Positions 1 to 8,687 of a stretch of 64,000 nucleotides of DNA are shown here, one piece after another. The notes under the pieces were generated by a model. That model was not told the origin of the DNA, ran no database searches, and saw only the letters and a program-made list of their open reading frames with translations. Every line of letters begins with the position of its first letter. Positions within the stretch are counted from its first letter, which is position 1. The DNA comes from Pseudobdellovibrionaceae bacterium (GTDB taxonomy: Bacteria; Bdellovibrionota; Bdellovibrionia; Bdellovibrionales; Bdellovibrionaceae): NCBI GenBank assembly GCA_019637915.1, contig JAHBUV010000001.1, forward strand, positions 2,140,565 through 2,204,564. Direction: 5' to 3'. The translations under genes and the position numbers were made by a program.

Positions 1-1237
1 AGGGGCCGCCGTGGGGATTGACGACGACGGGCAGGTTCTTGGCGGGAATGCCTTTCGGCAGGGTGAGATAACCGTTGATGACCAGGCCGTCCCGGCTCAG
101 GTACTGGATCGGCCGCATCGTCGCCAGCTGCCCCGCCGGCAGATGGGTGCCGAGTTTCGCGAGCTCCTTGAGGGAGTCCTTTTTCGCGTCGTAAAGGTAG
201 TAAGCGCCCATGGAATCGTCCGCGGCGGTGCGCACCACGAACAGATCCTCATCCTTGTTGTTGGAGACGTAACGGATTTCCTCGTCGGGCAGCTTACTTT
301 CGATGCGGCGGTGCAGGGCTTCCCGCTGGGGGTCGAAAAAAACGTAGTTCGGTTTCCAGGTGACCACCATGGCGCCCGTCAACAGCTTGCGCTTTTGCGA
401 GACCAGCGGCTGGGACACGTCGTTGTCGGGGTGCTGGTAGACGACGCGGATTTCCTTGTCGGTCCGCGGGTCGTATTCGACGATGGATTTTTTGTCCCGG
501 CCGAGGTTCGAGGAGACGTACAGGCGTTTGTTGTCGAAGGTGAACAGCAAAGGCTCGAAGCTGTCCTTGAAGCTCAAGGTCTTGATGGGGCGGAATTTCT
601 GCTTCTCGTTGTCGCGATAAAGAACGCGGGTGTTCACGCCGTCGCTCTCGACCGCGACGCGCACCTTGCCCTGGTGATCGGTCATCCAGCCGGCCACCTT
701 GCCCGGGTTCTGGGCCACCATTTTTTCCACGCCGGATTTCACGTTCACCCGGTAGACGTCGAAAACTTCGGGGTTGCGGCGGTTGTGGCTGAGCAGGACC
801 TCGCTGTCGCTCACGTCGCGCAGGTCATCCACCATCTCGGCGCGGACGCCGGCGTAAGGGGTGAGTTCTTTCTCCGCCCCCGTCTTCACGTTCACCGAAA
901 AGACGTGGAAATTCTCGTCGCCGCCGAAATCGCGGACATACAGGACGCTCTCGCCTTTCCAGAAAAAACCCGCGACGTCGCGGTCCTTCATGGAGGTCAG
1001 GCGCTTTTCTTCGCCGCCGCCCACGGGACGGACGAAGATGTTCATGCGCTTTTCCCAGGGCTTCAGGTAGGCGAGCCAATGTCCGTCGTTGGAAATGACG
1101 AAGCTGGTGATTTCAGGGTTCTTGAAGAAGTCCCGCACCGGAATGCGCGGCGGTTCCTCGTTTTTCGCGGCCGTGGCCACGCTCGCGGCCGACAGCAGGC
1201 TCAAGGCGGTCAGGACCGCCGCAAAAGATGTTTTCAT
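1..1237 (-). CDS. S9 family peptidase (prolyl-oligopeptidase type), partial
   Basis: Exported serine peptidase of the S9/acylaminoacyl-peptidase type, expected to trim oligopeptides in the periplasm. The protein starts at 1237 (CAT on the plus strand) behind a good GGGAGGT site and opens with a signal peptide ending in an Ala-rich VATAA segment. About 390 residues of beta-propeller-like sequence follow (LAYLKPWEKRMNIFV, VLYVRDFGGDENFHVFSV). The reading frame is open to the left edge, where the last residues are VVNPHGGP, the hallmark at the start of the S9 alpha/beta-hydrolase domain. The catalytic Ser, Asp and His therefore lie outside the window. About 412 codons are visible; family members are usually 640-700 residues. 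No partner gene is coupled to it here. Confidence 0.85.
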   Translation of the reverse strand, partial: MKTSFAAVLTALSLLSAASVATAAKNEEPPRIPVRDFFKNPEITSFVISNDGHWLAYLKPWEKRMNIFVRPVGGGEEKRLTSMKDRDVAGFFWKGESVLYVRDFGGDENFHVFSVNVKTGAEKELTPYAGVRAEMVDDLRDVSDSEVLLSHNRRNPEVFDVYRVNVKSGVEKMVAQNPGKVAGWMTDHQGKVRVAVESDGVNTRVLYRDNEKQKFRPIKTLSFKDSFEPLLFTFDNKRLYVSSNLGRDKKSIVEYDPRTDKEIRVVYQHPDNDVSQPLVSQKRKLLTGAMVVTWKPNYVFFDPQREALHRRIESKLPDEEIRYVSNNKDEDLFVVRTAADDSMGAYYLYDAKKDSLKELAKLGTHLPAGQLATMRPIQYLSRDGLVINGYLTLPKGIPAKNLPVVVNPHGGP

Positions 1238-1261
1238 CGGACCTCCCATTCAGGGGAAATC

Positions 1262-2296
1262 CTACAGCTTGGAGGCGTAAACGAAAAGCTCTTTGCCTTG
1301 GCGGGAGGGAACTGATTTTTGCCAGCGGCCCCAGAACAAAAAACGGAAGCCCTTGCGCAGGCGTTCGCGCAACTCCCATTCGCTGCCGCCGTAAGGGGGG
1401 CCGGAGGGTTTGTGCATGGCGAAGAAAACGCCCATGAGATGGCCGTTCGGGGCCAGCCAGCGCTGCCATCTTTTCACCAGTTCCGGGCGGCGCCCGGGAT
1501 CGATGGCGCAGTAGCAGGTCTGTTCGAAAATCACGTCGTAAGCGGCGTCATGCTCGGGACCGAGCTGGAACAAATCGGCCACGATGAATTTCAAATTGGG
1601 AAGATGGCCGTAGCGGCCGCGGGCGCGTTCGATCGCCTCCGGGGAGAAATCCACGCCCGTGACGAAGTGCCCTTCGTGCGCGAGGTAGGCGGCGTCGTGG
1701 CCTTCGCCGCAGCCGGGGACGAGGATGCGGCATTTCGGCAGGCGCAGGCGCGGGTACATGTCCTTCAGCGCGGGGGCGGGTTCGCCCAGGTCCCAGCCGG
1801 GACGCTGTTCATCGTGATAAATCTGATTCCAGTCGCCGGAGCCGCGGATTTTCCCGTCGCGGTCGAAAAGACCGGGAAGTTCGATGCGTTCGCCGTCGAT
1901 GGTGACGGACTCATCATCGAAACCGTCGAGCAGGTCGAAAAAATCCGCCTGCACGGGGCGCGACAGCACGAAGGGAATTCCGCGCTTGGTTTTGCCGTGA
2001 AAACGGTCCCACTCGTCCAGGCGGAGGGTGTGGGGGTCGAAATCCTCTTCATGCTCGTAGGGAAACAACAAAGACCATTGAGAATCGTTTTTCTCGATGC
2101 GCACGGCCACCAGGGGTTCGTCGAAGGCCTCGACGATGACCTCGTTGCCGCCGCTCTCCGAGAGCAGGGCGCCGTTTTCGGCGAAACGCAGGTTTTCCAG
2201 CAACTCGCGGCCGACGGCGGGGTCCGTCCAGCGGGTTTCGCCGCTCAGGGCGTAGCCCTCTTCATCGATGGCGATGAAACGGGAGGGGAGACTCAT
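1262..2296 (-). CDS. TPMT-like SAM-dependent methyltransferase with extra N-terminal domain
   Basis: 344 residues. The C-terminal half (about 155-344) reads as a thiopurine S-methyltransferase-like class I methyltransferase: a WNQIYHDEQRPGWDLGEP entry motif near 156-173, the SAM loop VPGCGEG at 193-199 and the acidic VTGVDFSPEAI strand after it. Proteins of this family methylate small thiols, selenium or halide compounds; the substrate here is not known. Residues 1-150 form a separate domain with no similarity I recognise (conserved-looking LLFPYEHEEDFDPHTLRLDEWDR near 76-98). The start overlaps the stop of the upstream anchored protein by 4 bp (ATGA), so the two are translationally coupled. 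Confidence 0.8.
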   Translation of the reverse strand: MSLPSRFIAIDEEGYALSGETRWTDPAVGRELLENLRFAENGALLSESGGNEVIVEAFDEPLVAVRIEKNDSQWSLLFPYEHEEDFDPHTLRLDEWDRFHGKTKRGIPFVLSRPVQADFFDLLDGFDDESVTIDGERIELPGLFDRDGKIRGSGDWNQIYHDEQRPGWDLGEPAPALKDMYPRLRLPKCRILVPGCGEGHDAAYLAHEGHFVTGVDFSPEAIERARGRYGHLPNLKFIVADLFQLGPEHDAAYDVIFEQTCYCAIDPGRRPELVKRWQRWLAPNGHLMGVFFAMHKPSGPPYGGSEWELRERLRKGFRFLFWGRWQKSVPSRQGKELFVYASKL

Positions 2297-2796
2297 TTCT
2301 CCGGAGCTTTTTCAGGCGTCGTTTTGGGCGCGGCGGGGGCCGCCGGCGCGGCCGGGGCGGCGGTTTCGGCTTCATCCGCGTCCGCCGTGGGCGTCACGAT
2401 GATGCCCTCGGTGAAGTTGATGGAATCGCCGGTGGTGCGCACTTCCTGGATCACCCATTTGTCGACGGTGGCGTCGTCGCTGGGCTCGCGGTGCAAGAGG
2501 GCTTCGCCTTCGACCACCTGCTCGGTGGTTTCATTGTTGCCTTCGGCGGTCTCGACCAGGCGGTAGGAGAAGACGGCGCGGACTTTGTTGTCATCCAGGG
2601 TTTCCGTCCACAGGCGGGTGACCTGCAGATCTTGAGCGTGGGGCTTTTTCGCGCGCACCGTTTCCGTGATCATGGTGATCAAGCGCTCTTGAATGCCGGA
2701 GTGCGTCTCGAAACCGATGGCCGGGGAGCTGTGAACGAGATTCCACGTCCAGATCAAGGCGATCGTGAAGGCCACAAGACTCAAAATTTTTTGCAT
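2293..2796 (-). CDS. small membrane-anchored protein with Ala/Pro-rich tail, function unknown
   Basis: 167 residues starting at 2796, chosen because an AGAGGGA site lies just upstream and the protein then begins with an N-terminal hydrophobic segment (MQKILSLVAFTIALIWTW) that looks like an uncleaved anchor. A soluble region of about 120 residues follows, with alternating charged and hydrophobic strands (VRAVFSYRLVET, VVEGEALLHR). The end is a low-complexity tail (APAAPAAPAAPKTTPEKAPEK-like) that could cross part of the periplasm or wall. I recognise no family. It is coupled by an ATGA overlap to the methyltransferase downstream, and only 33 bp separate it from the divergent leucine operon. 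Confidence 0.7.
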   Translation of the reverse strand: MQKILSLVAFTIALIWTWNLVHSSPAIGFETHSGIQERLITMITETVRAKKPHAQDLQVTRLWTETLDDNKVRAVFSYRLVETAEGNNETTEQVVEGEALLHREPSDDATVDKWVIQEVRTTGDSINFTEGIIVTPTADADEAETAAPAAPAAPAAPKTTPEKAPEK

Positions 2797-2829
2797 GGCA
2801 ATCCCTCTTTTGCTAGACCAAGATATCTC

Positions 2830-3465
2830 ATGAATTCTCAATGGATGACAACTCTCTTATCAAAAGGCATCGAGCTCGAACAGAGCCTGCGCAAGAACAT
2901 CGGCCAGGCGCAATCGCAGCTCAAAAAGGAACTTGAATCCCGGGGCCTGCGTTTGTCCCCGGCGGACCTGGCGGCTCTGCTGGAGGAGATGGCTCCCGCC
3001 GCCTCACGCGCCGCACTGAGTTCGGCGCTGGACTACCTGCGGCCTTTCTCGGCGGGTCTGGGTTTTCGCGTGTCGCGATTGTCCGACACCCAGATCGAGA
3101 TGATCGTGCCGGCCCGCAGCCGCAACTGCAATGAAGAGGGTCACCTGCACGAGGGGGCTTTGGTCACCGCCGGCATCGAGGCCGCGAAATTGCTGTGGAC
3201 CCGTCACGCTCCTCTCGGGGAATTCAAAATCCAGGTGACGTCGGCGGCGTTTGAAAGCCACCGCCCCACCCGGGTGGATGCGCGGGTTCGTCTGGAACTC
3301 GTGGAAACGGCGCGGGAGATCCTGCTGTCGCAGCTGCGCAAAAATCGTGAGGTCACGTCGGAGACGGCCCTGCGTTTCGTCGATGAAAGCGAACAAAGCA
3401 TCGGGGACCTGCGTCTGACGTTGCTTTTGCGGTACACCCCCTCCCTCGAAGCCCCGGAGGGCTGA
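2830..3465 (+). CDS. hotdog-fold protein (DUF4442/PaaI-like), first gene of the leucine operon
   Basis: 211 residues if started at 2830; an in-frame ATG at 2845 (MTTLLSKG) is an alternative and neither has a strong ribosome site. After an N-terminal helical stretch, residues from about 60 on resemble a hotdog thioesterase-like domain of the DUF4442 class: a [14 protein letters not shown] strand, then [20 protein letters not shown], the helix that in PaaI-type proteins carries the active-site region. It probably binds or hydrolyses an acyl-CoA. Its stop overlaps the start of the carboxyltransferase gene (TGATG), so it is made together with the carboxylase. The link to methylcrotonyl- or isovaleryl-CoA is inference from position. 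Confidence 0.65.
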   Translation: MNSQWMTTLLSKGIELEQSLRKNIGQAQSQLKKELESRGLRLSPADLAALLEEMAPAASRAALSSALDYLRPFSAGLGFRVSRLSDTQIEMIVPARSRNCNEEGHLHEGALVTAGIEAAKLLWTRHAPLGEFKIQVTSAAFESHRPTRVDARVRLELVETAREILLSQLRKNREVTSETALRFVDESEQSIGDLRLTLLLRYTPSLEAPEG

Positions 3466-5072
3466 TGGAAATTCTTGAGTCATCCTTGAGTCCGCAATCC
3501 GCGGATTTCCGCGCCAATGCCGAGGCCATGAACGTTTTGATCGGTGACTGGCGCTCGCGCCTGGAGCTGGTGAAAAAAGGCGGCGGCGACGAGGCCACCC
3601 GCCGTCACAAGGAGCGCGGCAAGCTCACGGCTCGCGAGCGCATCGAGAACCTGATCGATCCCGACACGGCCTTCCTCGAGTTTTCGACCCTGGCGGCCTG
3701 GGACATGTACGACCAGCAGGCGCCCGGCGCGGGCGTCGTCACCGGCATCGGCATGATCGAAGGCACCGAGTGCCTGATCGTGGCGAACGATGCCACCGTC
3801 AAGGGAGGCACCTATTTCCCGATGACGGTGAAAAAGCATCTGCGGGCCCAGGAGATCGCCCTGGAAAACGGCCTGCCCTGCATTTACCTGGTGGATTCCG
3901 GCGGCGCTTTCCTGCCTCTGCAGGCGGAGGTTTTCCCGGACCGCGATCACTTCGGGCGGATTTTCTACAACCAGGCCCGCATGTCGGCCCTGGGCATCCC
4001 GCAGATCGCCGTCGTCATGGGCTCCTGCACGGCGGGCGGCGCCTACGTCCCCGCCATGAGCGACGAGAACGTCATCGTCAAGGGCAACGGCACGATCTTC
4101 CTGGGCGGGCCGCCCCTCGTGCGCGCCGCCACCGGGGAGGTGGTGACGGCGGAAGAGCTCGGCGGCGGCCGCACGCACTCCGAGATCAGCGGCGTCACCG
4201 ATCATCTCGCCGACAATGACGAACACGCCCTCGAGATCACGCGCTCCATCGTTTTCAACCTGAACCGGCAGCGTCGCGTGAACATGAGGGTCCTGCCGGT
4301 GGAAGAGCCCCTGTACCCGTCGCGGGAATTGTACGGCGTGATCCCGAAGGACTCGAAAGTCCCCTTCGACGTGCGCGAGGTCATCGCGCGCCTGGTGGAC
4401 GGCAGCCGCTTCCATGAGTTCAAGCCCCTGTACGGCAAAACCCTGGTCACCGGTTTCGCCCACATCCACGGCATGCCGGTGGGGATCCTCGCCAACAACG
4501 GCGTGCTCTTCAGCGAGAGCGCCCTGAAGGCCGCGCACTTCATCGAGCTGTGCGAACAGCGCGAGGTGCCGTTGATCTTTTTGCAGAACATCACCGGTTT
4601 CATGGTCGGCAAGAAGTACGAGAACGAAGGCATCGCCAAGCACGGCGCCAAGATGGTCATGGCCGTCAGCAACGCCCGCGTGCCGAAATTCACCGTCGTG
4701 ATCGGCGGCTCCTACGGCGCCGGCAACTACGGCATGTGCGGCCGCGCCTACCAGCCGCGGCAGTTGTGGATGTGGCCGAACGCCCGCATCTCCGTCATGG
4801 GCGGGGAGCAGGCGGCGAACGTGCTGTTGACGGTGAAGCTGGATCAGCTGGCCGCCAAGGGCCAATCGATGTCGGCGGACGAGCAGGCCGATTTCAAACG
4901 CCCGACGCTGGAAAAATACGATCAGGAAAGCTCCGCTTATTATTCAACGGCCCGTTTGTGGGACGACGGGATCATCGATCCCGCCGACACGCGCCGGGTC
5001 CTTGCCCTGGGCATCGCCGCCTCGCTGAACCGCGAATGGGACGAGCCGCGCCAGGGCGTTTTCAGGATGTGA
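3465..5072 (+). CDS. liuB: methylcrotonoyl-CoA carboxylase, carboxyltransferase (beta) subunit
   Basis: 535 residues, full length for MccB/LiuB. It transfers CO2 from carboxybiotin to 3-methylcrotonyl-CoA in leucine degradation. Visible features are the N-terminal [16 protein letters not shown] region, the first oxyanion/CoA half with [10 protein letters not shown] (144-153) and [11 protein letters not shown] (186-196), and the C-terminal half with [20 protein letters not shown] and [16 protein letters not shown]. The [16 protein letters not shown] stretch is typical of MCC rather than propionyl-CoA carboxylase. It is coupled upstream to the hotdog gene and followed after 2 bp by the hydratase gene, matching the Liu gene order. 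Confidence 0.93.
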   Translation: MEILESSLSPQSADFRANAEAMNVLIGDWRSRLELVKKGGGDEATRRHKERGKLTARERIENLIDPDTAFLEFSTLAAWDMYDQQAPGAGVVTGIGMIEGTECLIVANDATVKGGTYFPMTVKKHLRAQEIALENGLPCIYLVDSGGAFLPLQAEVFPDRDHFGRIFYNQARMSALGIPQIAVVMGSCTAGGAYVPAMSDENVIVKGNGTIFLGGPPLVRAATGEVVTAEELGGGRTHSEISGVTDHLADNDEHALEITRSIVFNLNRQRRVNMRVLPVEEPLYPSRELYGVIPKDSKVPFDVREVIARLVDGSRFHEFKPLYGKTLVTGFAHIHGMPVGILANNGVLFSESALKAAHFIELCEQREVPLIFLQNITGFMVGKKYENEGIAKHGAKMVMAVSNARVPKFTVVIGGSYGAGNYGMCGRAYQPRQLWMWPNARISVMGGEQAANVLLTVKLDQLAAKGQSMSADEQADFKRPTLEKYDQESSAYYSTARLWDDGIIDPADTRRVLALGIAASLNREWDEPRQGVFRM

Positions 5073-5074
5073 TC

Positions 5075-5854
5075 ATGTCGCTTGTCAGCGTGATGGAAAG
5101 AAAACACATCGTCTCGGTGCGCATGAACCGCCCGGACGTCCGCAATGCCTTCAATCCCGAGATGATCGAGGAACTGACGCGCATTTTCCGCGGCTTCGAA
5201 AAACGCAAAGACCTGCGCGCCGTGATTTTTTCCGGCGAGGGGAAGATCTTCTGCGCCGGGGCCGACCTGTCGTGGATGAAGGCCATGGTGAATTACTCCC
5301 TCGAGCAGAACCGCGAGGACTCGATGAAGCTCTTCAGCATGTTCGAGGCGATGGCCTTGTGCCCGCTGCCGGTGCTGGGGCTCGCTCACGGCGCCGCCTA
5401 CGGCGGGGCTTTGGGGCTGCTCGCCTGCTGCGACGAAGTCATCGTGGAAAAGGGCACTTCGTTTTGTTTCTCGGAAGTGAAACTGGGGATCGCGCCCGCC
5501 GTCATCTCGAGTTTCGTTTTGCGCAAGACCAGCGCGGGCCTCGTGCGTCCATTGATGCTCTCGGGCCGCGTGTTCGACGCCGAAGAGGCGCGCCGCACGG
5601 GATTGGTCCACCACATCGTCGAGGCCGGCGGCGGCCTGAATGAAATCGAAAAACTCGCCCTGCAGTGGTGCGAAGCCGGGCCGGAAGCGGTCCGCGAGAC
5701 CAAAAGGCTCCTGAACGACAACCCGAATCTCGATTGGGACCAGCAGCGCGAGCGCACGGCGCGCCTGATCGCCGAGCGCCGCGTGAGCACGGAAGGGCAG
5801 GAGGGACTGAAGAGCTTCCTCGAAAAACGCAATCCCTCCTGGAGGGACCTGTGA
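5075..5854 (+). CDS. liuC: methylglutaconyl-CoA hydratase (crotonase family)
   Basis: 259 residues. Crotonase fold with the oxyanion-hole segment KIFCAGADLSWM (57-68), the second one AHGAAYGGALGLLACCDEV (104-122) and the acidic residue of FSEVKLGIAP (Glu134). In this operon the expected reaction is hydration of 3-methylglutaconyl-CoA, the carboxylase product, to HMG-CoA, the substrate of the lyase encoded downstream. The start at 5075 is 2 bp behind the liuB stop; the gene ends in a GTGA overlap with the biotin carboxylase gene. The family is certain. The exact substrate rests on the gene neighbourhood. Confidence 0.9.
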   Translation: MSLVSVMERKHIVSVRMNRPDVRNAFNPEMIEELTRIFRGFEKRKDLRAVIFSGEGKIFCAGADLSWMKAMVNYSLEQNREDSMKLFSMFEAMALCPLPVLGLAHGAAYGGALGLLACCDEVIVEKGTSFCFSEVKLGIAPAVISSFVLRKTSAGLVRPLMLSGRVFDAEEARRTGLVHHIVEAGGGLNEIEKLALQWCEAGPEAVRETKRLLNDNPNLDWDQQRERTARLIAERRVSTEGQEGLKSFLEKRNPSWRDL

Positions 5855-7335
5855 AGAGAAATTTCCAGCGCGTCGCCATCGCCAACCGCGGCGAGGTCGC
5901 CGTGCGCATCATCAAGGCCTGCGAAGAGCTGGGCCTGGAAACCCTGCTCCTGCACTCGGAAGCCGACATCAATTCCCGCGCTTACCGCATGGCCACGAAA
6001 ACCATCTGCATCGGCCCCGCGCCGACGGCGGAAAGCTACTTGAGCATCGAGGCCAACATCCGGGGTGCCATCGCCGGCGAGGCGCAGGCCGTGCACCCGG
6101 GCTTCGGTTTCCTGTCCGAGAACGCCGATTTCGCCGAGGCTTGTGAAAAAGCGGGACTCGTTTTCATCGGCCCCGCGCCGGAATCCATCCGCCAATTGGG
6201 CGACAAGGTCCATTGCAAATCCCTGGCGAAATCCGCCGGTCTGCCCCTGGTGCCCGGTTATCAGGGCGACGACCAGGGAGTGGACCGTCTGGTGAACGAG
6301 GCGGAAAAAATCGGCTTCCCGGTGATCGTCAAGGCGGCCGCCGGCGGCGGCGGGCGCGGCATGAAACTGCTGCACTCGCGGGAGGAAGCCCGCGACTTGA
6401 TCGAGTCCGCGCAGCGCGAAGCCCGATCGGCCTTCGGTTCGTCGAAGGTTTTCCTGGAAAAGTACCTCGACCGGGCGAAGCACATCGAATTCCAGATTTT
6501 CGGGGACGCCTCCGGCCGCGTCGTGCACTTGTTCGATCGCGAATGCTCGGTGCAACGCCGCCACCAGAAAATCATCGAAGAGGCCCTGTCGCCGTCTTTG
6601 ACGGAGGAATTGCGCCGCCGCATGGGCGAGGCCGCCGCCGCCATCGGCGCACTCGGCCGCTACCGCGGGGCGGGAACGGTGGAGTTCCTGCTGCAGGACG
6701 GGGAGTTTTACCTGCTCGAGGTGAACACGCGCCTGCAGGTCGAACACCCGGTGACCGAGATGGTGCTCGGCATGGATCTGGTGAAAGCCCAGATTCTCAC
6801 CGCCATGGGCGAATACGTTTTTGACGATCGCCAGATGCGCGTGCCCCGCGGTCATGCCATCGAATGCCGCCTGTACGCGGAGAACCCCTACCTCGGCGGC
6901 ATTCCCAGCACGGGCGTGTTGGGAACCGTGGAGTGGCCCGAGGGCCCGGGCCGCCGTTTTGAATACGGCTTTGAGAAAGGCGACGAGATCACGTCCTTTT
7001 ACGACCCCATGATCGCGAAAGTCATCGTGTGGGACGAAACGCGGCCGCGCGCCATCCGCAAGATGATCCGCACTTTGCGCGACAGCGTGATCTTCGGCGT
7101 GCGCACGAACATCCCTTACCTGATCGAGATCCTGAGCCATCCGGAATTCGTGAACGGCGTCATGACAACAAGATTCATTGAAAATAATTTCCCGGGCCCC
7201 CTGGCCGAGCCCGAGCTGAGCCCGGCGGAGGAAGCCCTGGTGGCTTTCGCCCGCAAGCACCGCCCCGGCGCGGCCGCCGGCGGCGTTTCCGCCCCGGCCG
7301 CCACGCCCTGGACGGGATTCTGGAGGGGGATCTGA
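5851..7335 (+). CDS. biotin carboxylase subunit of methylcrotonoyl-CoA carboxylase (no BCCP domain)
   Basis: 494 residues from a GTG at 5851 with a GGAGGG site; longer in-frame starts upstream lie inside liuC and are not used. It has a complete biotin carboxylase/ATP-grasp: AIANRGEVAVRI (9-20), VHPGFGFLSENA (81-92), the glycine loop KAAAGGGGRGMK (161-172), ECSVQRRHQK (231-240) and EVNTRLQVEHP (290-300). The usual MCC alpha chain runs on for about 170 residues through the BT linker and the biotin domain. Here the chain stops after a short Ala/Pro-rich tail, and the biotin domain is encoded by the next gene. It carboxylates biotin with ATP and bicarbonate. Confidence 0.92.
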   Translation: MKRNFQRVAIANRGEVAVRIIKACEELGLETLLLHSEADINSRAYRMATKTICIGPAPTAESYLSIEANIRGAIAGEAQAVHPGFGFLSENADFAEACEKAGLVFIGPAPESIRQLGDKVHCKSLAKSAGLPLVPGYQGDDQGVDRLVNEAEKIGFPVIVKAAAGGGGRGMKLLHSREEARDLIESAQREARSAFGSSKVFLEKYLDRAKHIEFQIFGDASGRVVHLFDRECSVQRRHQKIIEEALSPSLTEELRRRMGEAAAAIGALGRYRGAGTVEFLLQDGEFYLLEVNTRLQVEHPVTEMVLGMDLVKAQILTAMGEYVFDDRQMRVPRGHAIECRLYAENPYLGGIPSTGVLGTVEWPEGPGRRFEYGFEKGDEITSFYDPMIAKVIVWDETRPRAIRKMIRTLRDSVIFGVRTNIPYLIEILSHPEFVNGVMTTRFIENNFPGPLAEPELSPAEEALVAFARKHRPGAAAGGVSAPAATPWTGFWRGI

Positions 7336-7712
7336 TGGATCTGCGCCTGCGCTTCGAAGGAAAAGAACTCAAAGCCCGCGCCGAAACCGTGAACGGCGTT
7401 TTGTGGGTTCATCACGATGGACGCACTTTCGCCGTGGAAAATCAGGGCGGCCGCAAAAAACGCGGCCGTCACGGGGAGGGCGCGGGAGGCGACATCGAGT
7501 CCCCCATGCCCGGGAAGGTGACGAAGATCCTTAAAAAAACCGGTGACGCCGTGAAAAAGGGCGACGCGGTCGTGGTCATGGAAGCGATGAAGATGGAATA
7601 CACCCTGAAATCGGAAACGGACGGGGTGATCGAGGAAATCCCCTGCGCCGTGGGCGATCAGGTGGGCTTGGGGCAAACCCTGGTTCGCTTCCGCGTGGCG
7701 GAGGGAGCATGA
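7335..7712 (+). CDS. stand-alone biotin carboxyl carrier protein of the carboxylase
   Basis: 125 residues. Residues 53-122 are a biotinyl domain with the attachment motif EAMKM, giving biotinyl-Lys86, and the usual SPMPGKV entry strand. Residues 1-40 form a small beta-rich segment (LRLRFEGKELKARAETVNG) that looks like a remnant of the BT/linker region of MCC alpha. A Lys/Arg/Gly-rich linker of about 12 residues lies between them. The start overlaps the biotin carboxylase stop by 1 base, and its end overlaps the lyase start by 4 bp. It probably shuttles carboxybiotin between the biotin carboxylase and LiuB. Confidence 0.9.
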   Translation: MDLRLRFEGKELKARAETVNGVLWVHHDGRTFAVENQGGRKKRGRHGEGAGGDIESPMPGKVTKILKKTGDAVKKGDAVVVMEAMKMEYTLKSETDGVIEEIPCAVGDQVGLGQTLVRFRVAEGA

Positions 7713-8644
7713 GCGGGAAGTCCGTGAGCTTGGTGGAGATGGGCCTGCGCGACGGCTTGCAGAACGAGAAGATCGTTCTCGACAACGACACGCGCGTCGA
7801 GTTCGCCCGGCGTTTGAGCGAGGCCGGGGTGCGCCGCCTGGAAGCGGGGGCCTTCGTGCATCCGGCCTGGGTGCCGCAAATGGCGGGCTCCGCCGAGGTG
7901 ATCGGTCGCGTTTTGTCCCTGCAAAAAGCGAAAAAGATCCACCCGAAAACCGCGGTCTCCGCCCTGGTGCCCAACGAGAAGGGCATGGAAATGGCCCTGG
8001 ACGCGGGCGTGAAGGAAATCGCCATTTTCGCCGCCAGCAGCGAGTCCTTTTCCCGGAAAAACATCAATTGCAGCATCGACGAGAGTTTCGAAAGATTCAT
8101 TCCCGTCGTGAAAACGGCCCGCCGGAACAGGATCAAAGTGCGCGGTTACCTGAGCACCTGCTTCGGCTGTCCCTTCGAGGGGGAAGTGCCGGAAGCGCGG
8201 GTTGTGAAACTCGCCCGGCGTATGGCGGAGCTCGGGGTGTATGAAATCTCGATCGGTGACACCATCGGCGTCGCCGATCCCGGCCAGATCGAGAGCCTGT
8301 TCAGGAAACTGAAGCGCGTCGTCCCGGTCAAAAAACTCGCCGGGCATTTCCATGATACCCGCGGCCAGGCCCTGGTGAACATCTTCGCCGCCTGGAAGCT
8401 CGGCGTGCGGGTGTTCGACACGAGCCTGGGCGGTCTGGGCGGATGCCCTTACGCTCCCGGCGCCACCGGCAATGTGGCCACGGAGGACGTGGTTTACATG
8501 TTCGAGGGCATGGGCGTGAAAACAGGCCTGGATCTGGATGCTTTGCTCGCCATCAATCCCTGGATGGCGGAAAAAATCCAGCATCCTCTGCCCTCGAAGG
8601 TGGGCCGTGCCGGCCGCTTGAAACCCCTGGGCCCCGTCGTCTAG
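7709..8644 (+). CDS. mvaB: hydroxymethylglutaryl-CoA lyase
   Basis: 311 residues, normal length. It splits HMG-CoA into acetyl-CoA and acetoacetate, the last leucine-specific step. Motifs: RDGLQNE (14-20) at the start of the TIM barrel, the metal-binding GHFHDT strand, and GGLGGCPYAPGATGN, which carries the catalytic Cys. It is the last gene of the operon: the next gene starts about 45 bp downstream and shows no clear coupling. No isovaleryl-CoA dehydrogenase is in the window, so the first step must be encoded elsewhere. Confidence 0.95.
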   Translation: MSGKSVSLVEMGLRDGLQNEKIVLDNDTRVEFARRLSEAGVRRLEAGAFVHPAWVPQMAGSAEVIGRVLSLQKAKKIHPKTAVSALVPNEKGMEMALDAGVKEIAIFAASSESFSRKNINCSIDESFERFIPVVKTARRNRIKVRGYLSTCFGCPFEGEVPEARVVKLARRMAELGVYEISIGDTIGVADPGQIESLFRKLKRVVPVKKLAGHFHDTRGQALVNIFAAWKLGVRVFDTSLGGLGGCPYAPGATGNVATEDVVYMFEGMGVKTGLDLDALLAINPWMAEKIQHPLPSKVGRAGRLKPLGPVV

Positions 8645-8687
8645 GAATCCCCCTTGAAAGGCCCGGGATTTGCTGGGTGTTCCGCGA

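Noticed and set aside
5665-5850. Longer N-terminus for the biotin carboxylase starting inside liuC
   Set aside because: The added residues are Arg/Pro/Ala-rich shadow sequence; the GTG at 5851 has a strong ribosome site and gives the canonical start.
5398-7260. 620-codon minus-strand frame opposite liuC and the biotin carboxylase gene
   Set aside because: Both plus-strand genes are well supported; the antisense product matches nothing.
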